Source: Doris montereyensis
Lineage: Eukaryota; Mollusca; Gastropoda; Nudibranchia; Dorididae
Reading direction: 5' to 3'
DNA: 64,000 nt
NCBI GenBank assembly: GCA_037039925.1
Contig: JAXRKP010000234.1
Location: 245,001-309,000, forward strand
In this document: piece by piece, positions 63,401 through 64,000 of the stretch
Layout: the number at the start of each line of letters is the position of its first letter
Position numbering within the stretch: position 1 is the stretch's first letter
Notes under the pieces: model-generated
Database searches by the model: none
What the model was told of the DNA's origin: nothing
Seen by the model: the letters and a program-made list of their open reading frames with translations, nothing else
Translations under genes and position numbers: made by a program

Positions 63401-63723
63401 ACTTGTTCAAACACCATGGTTTTCCTCTAGATTTCTATATATTATGTAAAATAATAACTGTTTGATTTTCCAAATTTTTCCTTTTCAAAATATAAGACGA
63501 TACGTACTTGAGATATAGGTGACTTCATAAGTGTATTAAACTCGTTCTTTGCTCTGATTTTCCATGCTTTTTCATAATTGCCCTCATCATTTGTTTACAG
63601 GTGTTAATAAGGTGACACTGATAGGTCGAATAGGAAAAGATGGTATGATGAGGGGAACTGAACAGCAGCCTTGTTTAATCCTGCCTCTTGCCACAAACTT
63701 TACATATAGGCAAGGTGATACAG
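60448..63723 (+). CDS. SSBP1: Mitochondrial single-stranded DNA-binding protein, first three coding exons (gene continues beyond window)
   Basis: Binds ssDNA at the mitochondrial replication fork; OB-fold tetramer. Exons 60448-60477, 62803-62911, 63601-63723, all GT-AG and in phase (0, 1, 1). Translation: MNSLRLFNRRVTNLLGRQCN, RTLTYDNNPV, a linker, then ERCVNKVTLIGRIGKD and LILPLATNFTYRQGDT. V-N-x-V-x-L-I/L-G-R-(V/I)-G-x-D ... S/P-L-A-T-N-x-x-(W/Y)-R-x-G-D is the mtSSB OB-fold start. The Arg-rich, acid-free N-terminus fits a mitochondrial presequence. In exon 2 a literal read-through reaches TAG, but the donor CGAT/GTAATC restores the SSB frame. The remaining exons are off-window. Divergent from ACTL6A. 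Confidence 0.85.
60480..62800. other. SSBP1 intron 1, no gene recognised
   Basis: Holds the AG/ACAG array at 61373-61615 and a short AACATGGTTGGAATA-type inverted motif at 60870-60915; otherwise unremarkable AT-rich DNA. Confidence 0.5.
61373..61615 (+). repeat. Complex AG/ACAG/CA microsatellite
   Basis: GAGAGAGAGGGGGGGG, GAGAGATAGAGACACACATA, two GACAGACAGGC(A/G)CAGAAAGAGA units, then (CA)n. Confidence 0.95.
62803..62911 (+). CDS. SSBP1: SSBP1 exon 2
   Basis: VTNLLGRQCNRTLTYDNNPV, TEEVNEGIRERPRTER plus one base of a Cys codon; acceptor CCATCTAG. Confidence 0.75.
63601..63723 (+). CDS. SSBP1: SSBP1 exon 3 (OB-fold start)
   Basis: VNKVTLIGRIGKDGMMRGTE, QQPCLILPLATNFTYRQGDT; acceptor TTTGTTTACAG, donor ACAG/GTAGGT. 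Confidence 0.85.
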
Positions 63724-64000
63724 GTAGGTAGTTTATTGAAAAGTTTCTAACATTTTCTATCCCCAAACATTTACAGCGCAACACACATTCGTAGAACTTG
63801 CCGAGGCATCAGATCTAGTTTGAGGAATCCATGATTCTGGGAAAACGGGAATGCATAAGGTGACAAGGGAAACTGCACTTACAGGATACTTCATGGACTT
63901 CATTATTTTTGTTCTTGGTTTCTAGGGTGAGAAAGGCTATTTGTTTTTACCAACCATTTCCAGATGAGAAATATAGATCTACAGTATAAAAAAAAAAAGG

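Overview
This is a eukaryotic nuclear window: intron-split genes with GT-AG junctions, long AG/CT microsatellites and many retroelement fragments. The gene set and repeats (two tandem carboxylesterases, an actin-like chromatin subunit, mitochondrial SSB, Penelope-like retroelements, SINEs with a conserved central domain) fit an invertebrate, probably a lophotrochozoan such as a gastropod mollusc. The organism is inference; no rRNA, mitochondrial or lineage-marker gene is present. No bacterial-type operon, CRISPR array or functional tRNA was seen.

Layout. (1) 1-12374, minus: carboxylesterase copy A, eight exons, with exon 8 cut by the window start. (2) 12.8-23.4 kb: intergenic DNA full of mobile-element debris (Penelope-like terminal repeat, Tigger-like transposase remnant, several LINE fragments, SINEs). 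(3) 23472-36579, minus: carboxylesterase copy B, a tandem paralog with the same eight exons and intron phases. Its introns carry a Penelope-like fragment, a ~53-bp minisatellite and a dead LINE inserted antisense close to exon 4. (4) 36.6-42.5 kb: intergenic, with direct repeats and microsatellites. (5) 42501-57009, minus: complete 14-exon ACTL6A/BAF53-like gene coding for 425 aa with no frame break. (6) 57.0-60.4 kb: divergent intergenic region dominated by CT and AG arrays of opposite polarity. (7) 60448 to window end, plus: first three coding exons of mitochondrial single-stranded DNA-binding protein (SSBP1-like).

The esterases would hydrolyse ester substrates; neither shows a signal peptide or an ER-retention tail. 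ACTL6A is a nuclear actin-related subunit of BAF/INO80/TIP60-type complexes. SSBP1 binds mitochondrial ssDNA. No functional link between them is evident, although ACTL6A and SSBP1 are divergent neighbours.

Most notable observations: (a) both esterase copies carry 1-2 nt length differences at or beside homopolymers in most exons while ACTL6A is intact, so either unpolished sequence or parallel decay; the exon lengths together imply a clean 549-codon ancestor. (b) Three copies of a Penelope-like terminal repeat carry a hammerhead-ribozyme-like core, and the same internal CT tract has expanded to very different lengths in each. (c) A second dispersed repeat family also shows a CTGATGA...GAAA core. 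(d) A piggyBac-type element with TTAA flanks and a hAT-type MITE with near-perfect 8-bp duplications can be delimited.
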